Source: RGIG5050 sp045636065
Lineage (GTDB): Bacteria; Verrucomicrobiota; Kiritimatiellia; RFP12; UBA1067
DNA length: 64,000 bases
Assembly: GCA_045636065.1 (NCBI GenBank)
Contig: JAZTWW010000036.1
Span: 62,001 to 126,000 of the forward strand
Reading direction: 5' to 3'
The notes under the pieces are model-generated. The model searched no databases, was not told where the DNA came from, and saw nothing but the letters and a program-made list of their open reading frames with translations. How positions within the stretch are numbered: the first letter of the stretch is position 1; the number at the start of each line of letters is the position of its first letter. The translations under genes and the position numbers were made by a program. Of this stretch, positions 31,455 through 43,700 are shown piece by piece.

Positions 31455-32116
31455 AGACGAAACTTACGCCAAAGGAGAGACAGGCGAAGATACGCCAGAT
31501 AATGCGCGAGTACGACAGGAAGAAGGCCGAGCTCGGTTCGCGCGCGCCGTCGCTTCCCAAGGGGCCGGCGTTCACCGTGATCGTCGTCGCGGTCCTTCTG
31601 ATGCTGGGCGGCGCGATCGTGCAGCTTGCAGGCGGCGGCGGAGCGGGCGGAGTGGGCGTCGACAAGAAGACGGCCCAGGCGCGCCGCAGCGTCGATGCGC
31701 TCGCCGAGGCGTGCGGAAGGTTCAGGTACCACTGCGGCGTATGGCCGAGCGCCGAGGAGGGTGTCGTGGCGCTCGCCGCCAAGTCGAGCAAACACGCCGG
31801 ATGGATGGGCCCCTATGCGAACATCAACATCGGCCGCACCAACATAAAGCGCTGGCGCGAGATAGAGTTCGACCCGTGGAAGAGGCCCTACGTCTACGAG
31901 CCGCCGGCCGATTTGACGAATGGCGTACCAGTGCTCCTCAGCCTGGGCGCGGACGGAGAGCGCGGCACCGCCGATGACGTGGTCCCGGATCCGGCTCTTT
32001 TCACAAAGCCGCTTGAAGACACGTCGTGGGCCGAGAACTGGGTCCCGTTCTACAAGCGTGGCATTATAGTCAAGCCCAGCCGTCCGATGGTTCAGGTCGG
32101 TTCAGGAGGCAAGTGA
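31451..32116 (+). CDS. GspG-like (major pseudopilin-type) protein with non-canonical N-terminus
   Basis: 221 residues. The C-terminal domain is of the GspG type: DPWKRPYVYEPP followed by LLSLGADGERGTADDVV, the calcium-binding loop of type II secretion pseudopilins. The N-terminus is not: instead of a short leader with G|FTxxE there is a 40-residue basic cytoplasmic segment and then a transmembrane helix (AFTVIVVAVLLMLGGAIVQLA), with no prepilin peptidase site. So it is probably a membrane-anchored relative rather than a polymerising pilin. It overlaps the phosphorylase gene by 4 nt and is followed by an M50 protease after 2 nt. Confidence 0.8.
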   Translation: MKTKLTPKERQAKIRQIMREYDRKKAELGSRAPSLPKGPAFTVIVVAVLLMLGGAIVQLAGGGGAGGVGVDKKTAQARRSVDALAEACGRFRYHCGVWPSAEEGVVALAAKSSKHAGWMGPYANINIGRTNIKRWREIEFDPWKRPYVYEPPADLTNGVPVLLSLGADGERGTADDVVPDPALFTKPLEDTSWAENWVPFYKRGIIVKPSRPMVQVGSGGK

Positions 32117-32118
32117 CG

Positions 32119-33021
32119 ATGTTCTTGAGGATGATTCCGCGCTGGCGCCTCTGCGAGGTGTTCGGCATACCCCTCTACCTGGACCCCAGCCTGGCCATAC
32201 TGCTTCTTTTCTTCGCGACTGGCGGCAGCTCCCTCTTCTCTGGCCTCGTGTACGCGGTGCTGCTTCTTGCGAGCATAGTCGCGCACGAGCTGGGGCACGC
32301 GCTAACGGCGCGCCGCTACGGCTGCTTCACGAGGGACATAACGCTCTCCCTGCTCGGCGGCTGCGCGAGCCTTGAGAGCATCCCGAGGCGCCCGATGGCG
32401 GAATTCACCGTTGCGGTGGCAGGGCCTCTCGTCAGCTTCGCGTGCGCCTCGATCGCCTTCGCGGCCATGTCGCTCATCGCATCCGACGGCGGATTCTCCG
32501 GCGTCATGAACTACGCCTGGAGCGCCTTCTCCGGGGCCGACCTGTGGACCGTAAGGAAGATGGGCAAGGTGCTCTTCTTCGATTCGCAGTTCGGCGTCCA
32601 CCATTTCCTCAAGGTCTCCAACGACGCGCTGGAGCTTTTCAACGCGCTCCTCTACGTGGGATGCACAAACGTGATGCTTGGCCTTTTCAACCTCCTGCCT
32701 GGCTTCCCGATGGACGGCGGCCGGGTCTTCAGGAGCATCATGGCGAACTTCACGAGCCGCACGAAGGCCACGTACTATGCGATGGTCGTAGGGCGCGTAT
32801 TCGCCGTCATGCTCGGCATAATGGGGCTCTACCGCTTCACTGTCGGCCGCAGCTGGGGGCTTGTGACATGCCTTATAGCCTATATGATCTGGCGCAGCGG
32901 TTACCGTGAATACCTTTCGGTCCTTGACGAAAGCGACGGTCCTTTCGACGGATGGAGCGCGCGGGTCGGCCCCCCTCCGTACGGCGGCGACGGGGAGGAG
33001 GTGGAGGTCCGCCGGTTTTAA
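32119..33021 (+). CDS. Site-2-protease-type M50 membrane metalloprotease
   Basis: 300 residues, polytopic. The zinc motif HExxH is seen in IVAHELGHAL, and the third ligand region in LFNLLPGFPMDGGRVFRS (NxxPxxPxDG), both intact, so it should be an active intramembrane protease. No PDZ or CBS domain is present, as in short SpoIVFB-like members. In-frame starts upstream of 32119 lie inside the GspG-like gene; ATG 32119 has GGAGG nine nt upstream. It is the last gene of the operon. Its substrate is unknown; the adjacent single-pass GspG-like protein is one candidate, by context only. Confidence 0.9.
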   Translation: MFLRMIPRWRLCEVFGIPLYLDPSLAILLLFFATGGSSLFSGLVYAVLLLASIVAHELGHALTARRYGCFTRDITLSLLGGCASLESIPRRPMAEFTVAVAGPLVSFACASIAFAAMSLIASDGGFSGVMNYAWSAFSGADLWTVRKMGKVLFFDSQFGVHHFLKVSNDALELFNALLYVGCTNVMLGLFNLLPGFPMDGGRVFRSIMANFTSRTKATYYAMVVGRVFAVMLGIMGLYRFTVGRSWGLVTCLIAYMIWRSGYREYLSVLDESDGPFDGWSARVGPPPYGGDGEEVEVRRF

Positions 33022-33039
33022 ACTTCTTGCAATTAAACA

Positions 33040-33068
33040 TTGCAAAGGAAAGTGCAATGGAGTATAAT
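33040..33068 (+). promoter_or_regulatory. Promoter of the giant-protein operon
   Basis: TTGCAA (33040-33045), 17-nt spacer, TATAAT (33063-33068). The ATG at 33077 is eight nt after the -10, again almost leaderless. Confidence 0.8.
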
Positions 33069-33076
33069 ATGAGGTG

Positions 33077-34252
33077 ATGAAAACGGGGAATTATATCTTT
33101 TTCCGGTCGTTGCGTCCGTGGATTGTCGCGTCCGCGCTCGCATTCGGCTGCCTTTGCGCTTCTGGCGTGGAGGTGAATTCAGGGTGCACCTGCATCACGA
33201 ATTCGCTTTCGCTGGGCGCGGAGGCGCTGATGGTTACCGGAAACGGAGGCGGCACCCTTGAGCTGAGGTCGGGTACGGTTGAGGGAACCGGAGAGCTTAT
33301 AGTCTCCAACGCCACGCTCGTCGTTTCAGGCGCCGACTGCGACGCTTCCGGAGCGTCCCTCACCGTCGCGCAGTCAGGTTCCCTGGTTCTCAAAAGGTCT
33401 CTCACGGTAAAGGACTTCTCAAACCGGGGCAAGATATCCTGCAGCGAAGGGAAGTACCTCAGGGTCACCGGTTCCATCGATGCGGTCCGTGCGGTCAACA
33501 TGCAGGGGGATTCCGCCCAGCGCCTGTCCCGCCAGTCCTTGAGGCTCGATCTGGCAGGCGGCTCCACGATAAGGCTTGTGGACGCCGAGAACTATCTCGA
33601 CGCGAATTCCGGTTTCGTGACCGACGCCACCATGTCAAACCCCATTGTCATCGATGCATCGGCTCTCGAGCCTGAAACTTCCGGCTACGTGGTCGCCGCG
33701 TGTCTCGCGGCGAACGTGAGCCCGTACATTTTCGATCTCACGGGTGCTGAAGGAGCGGGCATCTACTGCGAGTGGTCCACGTCCGGGGGTGCCGTCTATA
33801 CTACCGTATACGTCTATTTGGCCGGAACCGTCCCTCCGACAACCGAAAACGGCATCCCGACCGAATGGCTTGCCGCATATTTCGGGGAAGGCCTCTCAGC
33901 GGAAACATATGAACAGCTCTCGACCGCCGAAGCGGCCAACGGCATGGAAGTGCTCGACTGCTATGTTGCCGGGCTCGATCCGACGGATCCCCTTGCCGCC
34001 TTCACTCTTTATATAGATATTACAGGATCGGATCCGACCGCCTGCCGCCTCACATGGCTCCCCGACCTGGGGCAGGAGCGCCAGTACACCGTGATGGGGC
34101 GCGAGCTCCTAGAAACGGGGGACTGGGCCGTGCTCGGAAGCGACACCTGGGACGGATCCCTGCAGACGAATCTGTACGACCATGTGGCATCGCCTCCTGG
34201 AGAGACGTATTTCTTCAAAGTCGAATGTTCCCTCAAGGAGGGTGGAGAATGA
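33077..34252 (+). CDS. Secreted beta-rich protein, first gene of the giant-protein operon
   Basis: 391 residues with an N-terminal signal segment (WIVASALAFGCLCASG). Residues ~40-200 have short beta repeats typical of passenger or adhesin proteins (GGGTLELRSGTVEGTGELIVSNATLVVSG, then GSLVLKRSLTVKDFSN). The C-terminal ~110 residues contain EWLAAYFG, DCYVAGLDPTDPLAAFTL and end in TYFFKVECSLK. A similar W...F-F-K-V ending closes the giant protein two genes down, which suggests a shared C-terminal domain. The family is not recognised. The start could also be GTG 33074. Its stop overlaps the lipoprotein ATG. Confidence 0.78.
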   Translation: MKTGNYIFFRSLRPWIVASALAFGCLCASGVEVNSGCTCITNSLSLGAEALMVTGNGGGTLELRSGTVEGTGELIVSNATLVVSGADCDASGASLTVAQSGSLVLKRSLTVKDFSNRGKISCSEGKYLRVTGSIDAVRAVNMQGDSAQRLSRQSLRLDLAGGSTIRLVDAENYLDANSGFVTDATMSNPIVIDASALEPETSGYVVAACLAANVSPYIFDLTGAEGAGIYCEWSTSGGAVYTTVYVYLAGTVPPTTENGIPTEWLAAYFGEGLSAETYEQLSTAEAANGMEVLDCYVAGLDPTDPLAAFTLYIDITGSDPTACRLTWLPDLGQERQYTVMGRELLETGDWAVLGSDTWDGSLQTNLYDHVASPPGETYFFKVECSLKEGGE

Positions 34253-34728
34253 CGAAGCTCAAGTATCTGCGCATTTTGCCGCCTGTGGGCGCGATGGTTC
34301 TCATCGCGTCCCTTGCCGTTTTCTGCACGGCCGGGTGTTCGCGCACGGATGTCGAGGCTCCAAAGGAGGAGCCGAAGTCCGCACTTCCGGAATATTCCCG
34401 CTTAAGGGATTCGAAGCATTTCGAGAATCTTGAAGCCGCCAGGGCTGCGTACCTTGCAGAGTCGAAGGAACGCAAGCGCATCGTGGCGGAGATGGAGAAG
34501 CTTATCGCCGAGGCGAGAGCCGCGCTTGGCGAGGGTGCCACCGACGAGGCCGTTCTTGCGGAACTCGAAGGCAACAGCGGGAAGTACCCCCGCTGGAAGG
34601 CGCTTTGGGAGGAGAACCTTGTCGCTGTCGAAAGGCTTGAAGCCAAGCAGCGCGAGGCTTTTGCGGTTTTAGGCAGCAGGATGAGACAGGAAGTCGAGGA
34701 TTCCAAAAAAGAAGGCGGTCAAAAATGA
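34249..34728 (+). CDS. Small coiled-coil lipoprotein
   Basis: 159 residues. Signal peptide with lipobox AVFCTAGC, so Cys30 is probably lipidated. The rest is helical, charged and rich in Ala, Glu, Lys and Arg (ESKERKRIVAEMEKLIAEARAAL, EENLVAVERLEAKQREAF), likely a coiled coil. The start at ATG 34249 is supported by GGAGGGTGGAG and by the ATGA overlap with the previous gene; longer in-frame starts lie inside that gene. It overlaps the giant gene by 4 nt as well, so production of all three proteins is coupled. It may anchor or chaperone the giant protein; that is inference. Confidence 0.82.
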   Translation: MTKLKYLRILPPVGAMVLIASLAVFCTAGCSRTDVEAPKEEPKSALPEYSRLRDSKHFENLEAARAAYLAESKERKRIVAEMEKLIAEARAALGEGATDEAVLAELEGNSGKYPRWKALWEENLVAVERLEAKQREAFAVLGSRMRQEVEDSKKEGGQK

Positions 34729-37700
34729 AGTTCAAAAATTCCATAGGGATGGTTGCGCTTGTTCTTGCCACGCTCGGATTAGCGCCCCAAGCGGCAACGG
34801 CCGGCGATATCTGGAGCATTGTGCAGACAAGCGGTTTCTCGGCTGAAACCCCGGCGCATTCCGGTCAGGACGTCACGTTCCGCATGACGCTCCTCAACGG
34901 TGATGTCAACCGCGACAGCTGGGATCTGAACTCGGTGAACAAGAGCTACATACTCTGTTCCAATCCCGGCTACTGGAATACGTCCGAAGATTTCTCGGCA
35001 TTGTACACCTACCTCCACGAAGGTGTCGAGCTCGGCATCATGACGGAGGCGGAGCTTGCCGTCATGCTTGCGGCCCGGTCCTCGTCGGTGGACGGTCCCA
35101 AGATCGGCGTGTGGGTGTCAGGCTCTCTGCGCTTTGCCGACCTTACCCTCGCCAAGAACGAGAAGGACCCCAACCATCTGACTGACGTCAATTTCACCTA
35201 TAAGGTTCAGCCCGGCGATCTGGCCGTCCCATTCTGCCTGGCCGACGGAGCGGGGAACGATCCTACCCTCGATACTAGCGTCAGCGGCTACTACTTCGTC
35301 AACCTCGCCCAGGACGCAAGCGACACGACGAACCCCTGGACCATCCGCACCCTCGACAACGGCGACTACGCCGATTTCACGATATATGAAGGCAGCCTTC
35401 CCTCCGGCATCGACCCCACGGAGGTTCCGAAAGTCGCCGATACAAGGCTTTTCGACGCCAACATCTGCATAAGGACATTCGGCTTCTCCGAGAGCGATAC
35501 CGGCATTGAGGGCATTTGGCGCACCGTTCCTCAGGGCCGCACCAAGCTGATCGACGGAGCCATTGAGATCCCCGGCGGAGCTAGCGAAGATATGACGCTC
35601 TACGTCTGGGTCGATCCCGAGGACACGGGCGCCGTGACGCTCGATCCCACGCAGGCCGGCATCGAAACGGGCGGCGACGGCAGCGTGTTCCTCTCCCTCT
35701 CAATTCTCGCAGGCGAGAAATCCGCCTCCTTCCGCCTCGCCGGCGTCGCCGAGGGCGGCACGGCCAGGATATATGTCAGCTCCAACAAGGGCTTCCTCTA
35801 TACCTCTCTTGGAGACGAGGTCCTCAACTATCTTACGGCGACGGTGAAGTGCACCGAGCCTCTTCTTCCCGATGTAACGGCAAAGGTGACAAGCTCTGCC
35901 AGCGAGAGCACGAACCAGTGCGACATATATGCCAAGTACGATTATATGGAGAAGGCGGCGAATCTCAGGATCACCCTCTCTGACGCCTTCACTTCGCAGA
36001 CGACCGTTCGCGTCACTCCGGCGACCGGAGCCGGCGCGGAACCTGCCAAGCATTACATCGGCCTTTCAGCAAACGAGGGCGGCAACGCCTACCTCGACTG
36101 GGACAAGCAGGCCGATGCGTTCGTCGATGTCGTTTTCGCCGCCGGCGAACTCTACAAGGATCTGAACGTCTACACGCTCTATGCTGACGACTCCACGGCC
36201 GCCGACGGCATCACCTTCAACCTTGAGGTCGTCGAGCAGGATGCCGCGGCGTTCTTCAGCGGCGGCACCCACTCCGACACGATGTTCGTAAGGGCCATCC
36301 CGCCCGTGATCGTGAAGCCTGAAGAGGGCGAAAGCGTCTTTGGAAGCGCCACCATCGAGGCGAACGTCAACCAGATGATCGATGTCACGATCTCCGACAT
36401 GTACCGCAGCCTGGTCAACGGCGAATACACCGTCTCCTTCTGGGACGGCGGTACGCTCGCCGGCACCGACCTCACCGCCAGGAACGGTGTCGTCACTCTT
36501 GAGGCCGCCTATTCCGATCAGGGTACCAACACCTCCACCTTCCGCCTCACAAACAATGCGAGCGGCCGTCAGACCGAGGGTTTCCGTTCGTTCATCGTGA
36601 ACGTCAAGCCCGGCAAGAAGGTGTGGCTCGTCTCCGCCGACGGCGCCACGACCAACAGGATAATGTGCACCGAAAGCGACAGCGTCGAGCACGGCTTCAA
36701 CGTCGTCCTCTCCGATGCGTACGTGAGAGACCTCTATGCGTTCCTCAAGCCCGTCTCCGACGGTAGCGAGGATGCCGTCCGCACGACCGCCTTCACCGCC
36801 GGCGTTCTCATCCCTGGCGGCGACACGGTCTCCCCCTCGCAGATCACGCTCACATTCCCCGATGGCACTGCGGCCACCAAGGCGGGTCTCGTCTATCAGG
36901 TCCAGCTGCGCACCTCCGACGACACCACGACAGACGATAACATCGTAGCCACCTACACGGCCGACAAGTTCTACGCCTACGTCTCCAACGAGGTTCCCGA
37001 GATACAGGGCGTCATCATCGGCGGCATAGAGCATACGGTCAACGGCGGCACGTTCGAGTATCCTCTCGCCAAGACGATCGAGAAGGAGCTGAGCCTCATG
37101 GTTGGCGATGTCGAGGCCGACCTCGGCGACGACTTCGAATGCGAGTGGGTCTTCTCGATTGGCGGCACCGCCGTCACGAAGACAACCAACCCCGCGACCT
37201 TCAACTTCCCGCAGGACGGCACCTACAAGGTGAAGGTCCATGCGAAGGACAAGGACATGGCCCAGAACGTCTGGTCGTCCTGGTTCGAGTTCAACGTGAT
37301 CGTCTCCAAGCAGCCGACCGTCAAGATCGTCAAGTTCCCCGCCACCAGCAACTTCAAGGAGACGGAGACGTATGACGCCAACGCATGCGGCGTCTCCGTG
37401 GTCTTCGATCCTGCACCGCCCGTGGACGTCAAGGTGAACCTCACTGTCCAGAACGACGGCGGAACCGGCGCGCTCGAGTTCGAGGAGACGGAGCTTCTCT
37501 TCTCAGCCGGCGAAACGGAGAAGTTCGTCTATCCCGTCAAGATGGACGGCACGGCCGCAACGGGCCGTACGGGCTTCACCGTAAGGGCCGAGCTTGACGC
37601 CGAATCGATCGCGGCACTTGAGGCGGTCGACTACATCTACAACATGTCTGGCGCTTCGGCCAGGGTCAAGATCGACAACATCGCGCCCGTAGTCTCCAAC

Positions 37701-40700
37701 TTCGATCCGATGCCCGGAGTCACCAACACCGTCTCGATCGGCGAGAGCGTCACCGTGACGGTCGACGTCTCCGACATCCTCGCCGACGCGCAGGGCGGCT
37801 TCACCTTCACGTGGACCTCGACCGGCAACTCCAAGAAGGTTGAAACGGTCATGCCTGCGACGGAGAACGACGATTTCGTCGCCGCGGTCTTCACGACGCA
37901 GTTCAGCAACTATGGCGATAAGGAGATCCGCCTTACCGTGAAGGACAAGGACGGCGGAACCTCGTCGCAGTACATCTTCAACTATGTCGTCGAGCCGGCG
38001 AAGCCCCTTAAGCTCTATCCTCTCGGGCCGAGCGTCGGCAGCGGCACGGAACTTTCCGCAACGTACAGGAACGCACCCGGTCTCGGCTCCGGCGTCGTGA
38101 GCGTGGATCCCAGGGATGCGACCTTCGCCTACGCAAGCAGCTGGGTCAGGACGTTCAACAGCCCCAAGGAGCAGGGATATGCGGGCCTCTGGGCGCACGG
38201 CTACGCCTACGGCGAAGAGGATTCCGTGATCGGGCCTACCGGCTCGACAGCCGCTGATGGCGGTGACGTCTACAAGTACGAGCCCGAGGACGGCTGCGAC
38301 AGCTTCTTCTACTGCTGGCTCCAGTTCGATACGGGGGAGGGTGCGAGCACGATAAGCGGCAAGCCCAATCCCCAGACCGTCAAGGGCCGGAACACCGATA
38401 CGTCCATAACGCTCGCGGATGCCGAGGAGAACGCCACTTCGTTCAAGCTCAGCTCCTACGAGGCCGTCTTCTCGCGTGAATGGATCCCGAGCGACAACCT
38501 CGGCGACATCAACTCGGATGGCATCCCCGACTACTATGCGATCAGCTGGGGAGTCACCTCCAACTACGGCGATTACGGCGAGGGCGGCGACCTCTACGAC
38601 TACGGCGCATCCAACGCCGACGAGGATATGCTCCCTGCGGCGGCGACACCCGCCACGAGCCTCATCCCTGACGTCTCCAGCGGCTGGGCCACCGACGGCG
38701 GCGAGTTCACCGCAAAGATGGAGCTGCGCGGCTACGGCGACGGCCTCAACTTCTCGACCGTCAACGCCAACCACATGCGCGGCACCGACCTCTACGCGAT
38801 AACCGATCTCGATCTCACGGACGACGAGGCGGCCGCGCTCAATGCCGCGAGCGGCCAGGAGTTCGACCTTGCGACCGAAGAGGGCAGGGAAGCCGCCAAG
38901 GCCTGGATGCTCGCGAACTCCTGGAGCCCCGAGAATCCGACCGATCCCAGGAAGGCCGACACCGATGGCGACGGCTTCACAGACGGCTGGGAATACTACT
39001 TCTGGTACAACTCCAAGATCATGGGCAACAAGGGCCGCAAGCTCAACGCCACGGATCCCACCGGCGACTACATCGAAATCGCTCCCGCAGATATCGCGGC
39101 GCACTTCGACCCCAACACCTACCTCAAGGACGCCAAGGAGGCCGACTTTGACGCTGATGGACTTTCCGACTACGAGGAATTCCTCATCGGCACGAATCCC
39201 GTGGACTGCGACTCCGACGGCGATGGCCTTCCCGACGGATGGGAGATAATGCGCGGCCTCAACCCGCTTGACTGGAACAGGCAGGGCAGCCAGGAGGATC
39301 CGAACGCCAACCCCGACGGCGATTACATGGCTAAGGCATATGGTATAATGTCCTACACCATCTATGATGTCGATGGAGTCTACTATGCGGTAAGAGCCGG
39401 CGATGAGGGAGGTACGATGAACGAGCCTGCCGAGACGCAGGTGTTCAAGTACGGCTCCGACTGGTGCCCCGCCTCAAAGACGGCATCCGGCATCAACTCC
39501 GGAATCGATTGGACCGAGTACGATCCTGTAGCGTCTTTCGTCACGCTCGTATACATCCACAACCAGGTTTACTCGCGCAAGGGCTTCGATCCGAGGACCG
39601 GCTGGTACGACGGCAGCGGGTACAATGGATACCTTGGTGCAAGGTGGATGGAGATAAGCGCCGGCCAGGCGACCGATACCGTTCCCTTCACGACAAAGGA
39701 TGAATGGCTCCTTTCAGGCTACATGACGAAGGCCCTGGGCAAGGGGCTCGACCTCAACTCCTGCACGACCATGCCGCTTCCTCCCTTCGAGCGGACCTAT
39801 GGTGACAGCGATCAGGTCCACGAGCAGACGGCGCATGGCGCAGACTCCAACGGCGACGGCATCCCCGACGGCTGGACGCTCTATGTAGGCGGCGATCCAA
39901 ATGCGACCGGAGCGAATCTTGCGGCGCAGACGTCCGACAAGAACGAGCCCATTACCGATGGGGACGGGCTCGATCTTCTCGGCGAGTTCGCCGGCATCGA
40001 CTCCGTGGCGGCATATTCCGGCGTGGAGAGCATCGCCGACGGCCTCAACGCCGACTGGCGCAACAAGTTCTTCCCGACCGATCCCAACAAGGCCGATACG
40101 GACGGCGACGGTATTTCCGACGGCAGCGAGGGCGAGTACGTCTACATCAAGGGTGAGACGGAAGACGACGGGTCACTCTGCTTCGCCGGCGGCGGCATGA
40201 ACCCCTGCACGGTCGATACCGACTTCGACTGCATCCCCGACGGCTGGGAAGCGACGTTCGCCGGAGCGGCATATACGATAGAGGAGGGCACGGCCGTCTC
40301 CAGCCTTGAGGATGTTACCGTGGCCGACGTCCGTGCCAAGGGCCTCACCGTGGACAGCGAAGGAAACATCCAGGCCTCCGGCACGTACGTGCTGCGCGGC
40401 ATGGACGCCACAGTCCAGGACGCAAACTACGACCTCGACGGCGACGGTCTCATGAACTGGCAGGAATACTGCACTCAGTCCTTGAGACAGTTCCGCTTCG
40501 ACGATGGTTCGACACCGCTTCTCAATGCGTGCCTGCGCAACATGGAGCAGATCATCTGGACCGGCACCGAGGAGGAGTGGGAAGCACTCGGCGAAGAGGG
40601 GCAGCGCGAGATTGTTGCGCCCTACGAGGGCCAGAGGGTCGAGCAGAGGGAGAGCACTACGACCCCCGGTCTCTGGGAGATATACTGCAAGATCTACATG

Positions 40701-43700
40701 CGCGGGCCCGAGGTTCCTTTCGTTGAGTTCAACGCCTTCAACGAAGCCAAATACAAGTCGGCTCTTGAAGAGGCGATGGAAGGCTCCTACGAGGAGGATG
40801 AGATTGCAAGCCTCCTGAATCAGATCAACTTCAAGTCCCTTGGTTACTTCACGACACCTCCAAATGCATGGGATTACGCCTACACTGAATTCGTAGGTGC
40901 CAACGGCCAAGGCCGCAGGTTCATGTTCGCACCCACCTCGGCTGGGTCGTACATCACGACGAGCCCGGTCCTGTGGGACTCCGACTCCGACGGCATGGAC
41001 GACTTCTGGGAGATCTTCCATGGCATGGATCCGCTTCTTGCCACGATAACGACCCTCGACAATTCGACAAGGCGCGACTATATCGCCTACCTCACGAGAG
41101 ATCCGCTTAGCGGCGCGAGCAGGTTCAGCATATACAAGAACCCCTGGGTTGACGTAGACGGGATCCTTGACGCGCTTTCGTACAATGCGGTGAAATATCC
41201 CTGGGTGACGGGTTGCGCCGAGTTCGACGCCGACGGCGACGGTGTCAGGAACGAGGAGGAGGCGATCAAGCCCAACCTCTCCGATCCGAGGCCGATGCAC
41301 TCCGACCCGACCCCGCTCTGGTACACGGATACGTCCAAGCCCAACAGCTTCACGACCATGTACTATCAATTCGATCCCATGTTCGGATCGAGCGATCTCG
41401 GCAAGTCGGCCCTCAAGTATCCCTGGACGATAGGCGGAACGACTCTGGCCTACGATGGAAGCTCAAGCATGTACCGCTTCTCGTTCGAGCAGAACGAAGG
41501 TTACGACTCGGATGGCGACTGGACGAGCGACAAGCTCGAAAACGTGTCCTCGCTCAAGGGTACGAGCGATCCTCTCGTCGCCAATTCGCCCGACCGCCGC
41601 CAGGCGATCTACTTCCCGGGCGGTGATTCTGCGGCCGTCAGCTACCAGACTTTCAACCGCAGCTCCTACGTCGGCAACTACGACGCGCTCAACCAGTTCA
41701 CGGTCGAGTGCTGGGTCAGGCCGGACGAGGACAAGCTCGGGGATGAAGAGCAGGTCGTCCTTGAGCGCGTGTTCATGTATCCGGCCTCGACGCTCGCCAA
41801 TTCCGAGAGTGTCATGAGGGCGAACTTCCGCGTCGCGATAGCCGATGACGGATGCCCGTTCGGCCTGTACGACTCCTCTGACGCAGTCGATACCGCAACT
41901 GGCGACTCCTCCGTCATCGTCAAGGCCACCAAGCCTCTCGCGGCCGAGAAGTGGGCGCATCTCGCCCTCTCCTTCGACGGCTCAAGGCTGAGGCTCTATG
42001 TCGACGGTGTCGAAGCGGCGGTAAGCCCGGCCACGCAGCTCAGGCCCGCGAACGGTGTGACGAGAATCGTCCAGGATGTCGACGAGACCGGTTTCGGAGT
42101 CGACACGTACTCCATGCACACAGGCGGTCTCGTTGTCGGCGCTCAGGTAAGGGACATGAATATGCTCTGGGGCGGCGATGCAACCTGGATGGCGGAGCCC
42201 ATGAAGAACTTCTTCCAGGGCTATGTCGATGAAGTCCGCATCTGGGACGGCGCAAGAACCGGCACCGAGATCCTTGCCGACTACACCAGCAGGGCGCGCT
42301 ACACCGATGAGCAGATCCTCGCGAACAAGCAGAAGGTCTTTGCTGCGTGGACGAACGGCGCTACGCGCGCCACCGGAGGCGTCTCGACGACGGTCCTTCC
42401 ACCCGAGCTCCTGGCGCTCTACACGTTCCAGACGCTCCCCGGCGCCATCGAGGATACGATGGTCGAGACGGTGCCTACGGGCTTCAAGCGCTCGGTTGTG
42501 GACAATGCCGTAGACGCATTCGGCAACCAGTACGACGTGGCCGTCGGCTGGTGGAGGGATTTCGCGCTCAAGAGCATCGTCTACTATGACGACAACCTCG
42601 TGCCCTGGATCGGAAACGCCGTCGCCCATATGCCTTATCTCGACGGCTCCGCGGCAGACAGCCTCTACTGGACGGACAAGTTCGCCGGCTGGGCCACCGC
42701 ATCGGAGACCGACTCCAATGCGTTCGCCTTCCCGAACAGCGGCATTCCCTATGGCGACTACAACTACCTCTCCGACCGCCAGCTCAAGGTTGACCGCAAC
42801 AACACCGTCTCCGGCACCAATACGCTTGCGGCCCTCCAGTGGAGATTCGAGCTCCGCACCCGCTTCATCGGCAATACCGACCTGATCCCCGTAGGCGGCG
42901 CGTACGCCAAGCGCTGCGCAGACTACTGGGACGGCGAAGGCGCGATGGACGCATGGCAGATCACCGGCGACGGCTCCGGCGAGGATCCCGACGCCGACGA
43001 GGACGGTCTTCCCGACTGGTGGGAAGCCTATGCCGAGTCCGAATACGGTCTCGAGGGAACGGACGGCAACAACTGGAACACGATGGTCGACTACTTCGGC
43101 GATGGATTTATGATCCCCGCCTGGGAAGCCTACATGCGCGACATCGTCGCGGGCATCGTCTCCAGCACCGACTACCTCGACGGCACCGGCGATGCTCCCG
43201 ACATGACCGTCAAGGCTGACGTCAATGCCGACGGCCTCCCCGACTGGTGGCAGCAGCTCTACGGTATAAACGCCTCCGGCGCGCTCGAGGATCCCGACAA
43301 CGACGGCCTCTCGAACCGTGCGGAATACCTCATCAGCGAGATCTTCAGGTTCGCGCATCTGAACCCGACCCTCGCGAGGACGGGCATTGCCGTGGACGGA
43401 ACGGTCGTCAACTCGGACGTCCTTGACTACTTCCAGAAGGAAGGGCAGCTCTATTACGGCTCCATGTTCGCCGACCATGACAAGATCGACGACTTCTGGG
43501 AGGACTTCTACGACATCGACGTCGCAAGCCGCTACGTCTGGGACGCAAGGAGCGACGAAGACGGCGACGGCTGGAGCAACTGGTCCGAGGCCTGCGCCGG
43601 GACGAGCCCGAACGCCGCCAACAGCCTCGGCATCGACGGCGACAGCGTAAGCGAGTGCCCGACGCCTATTGTAAGGCTCAAGGTCACAGACCCGACGAGC

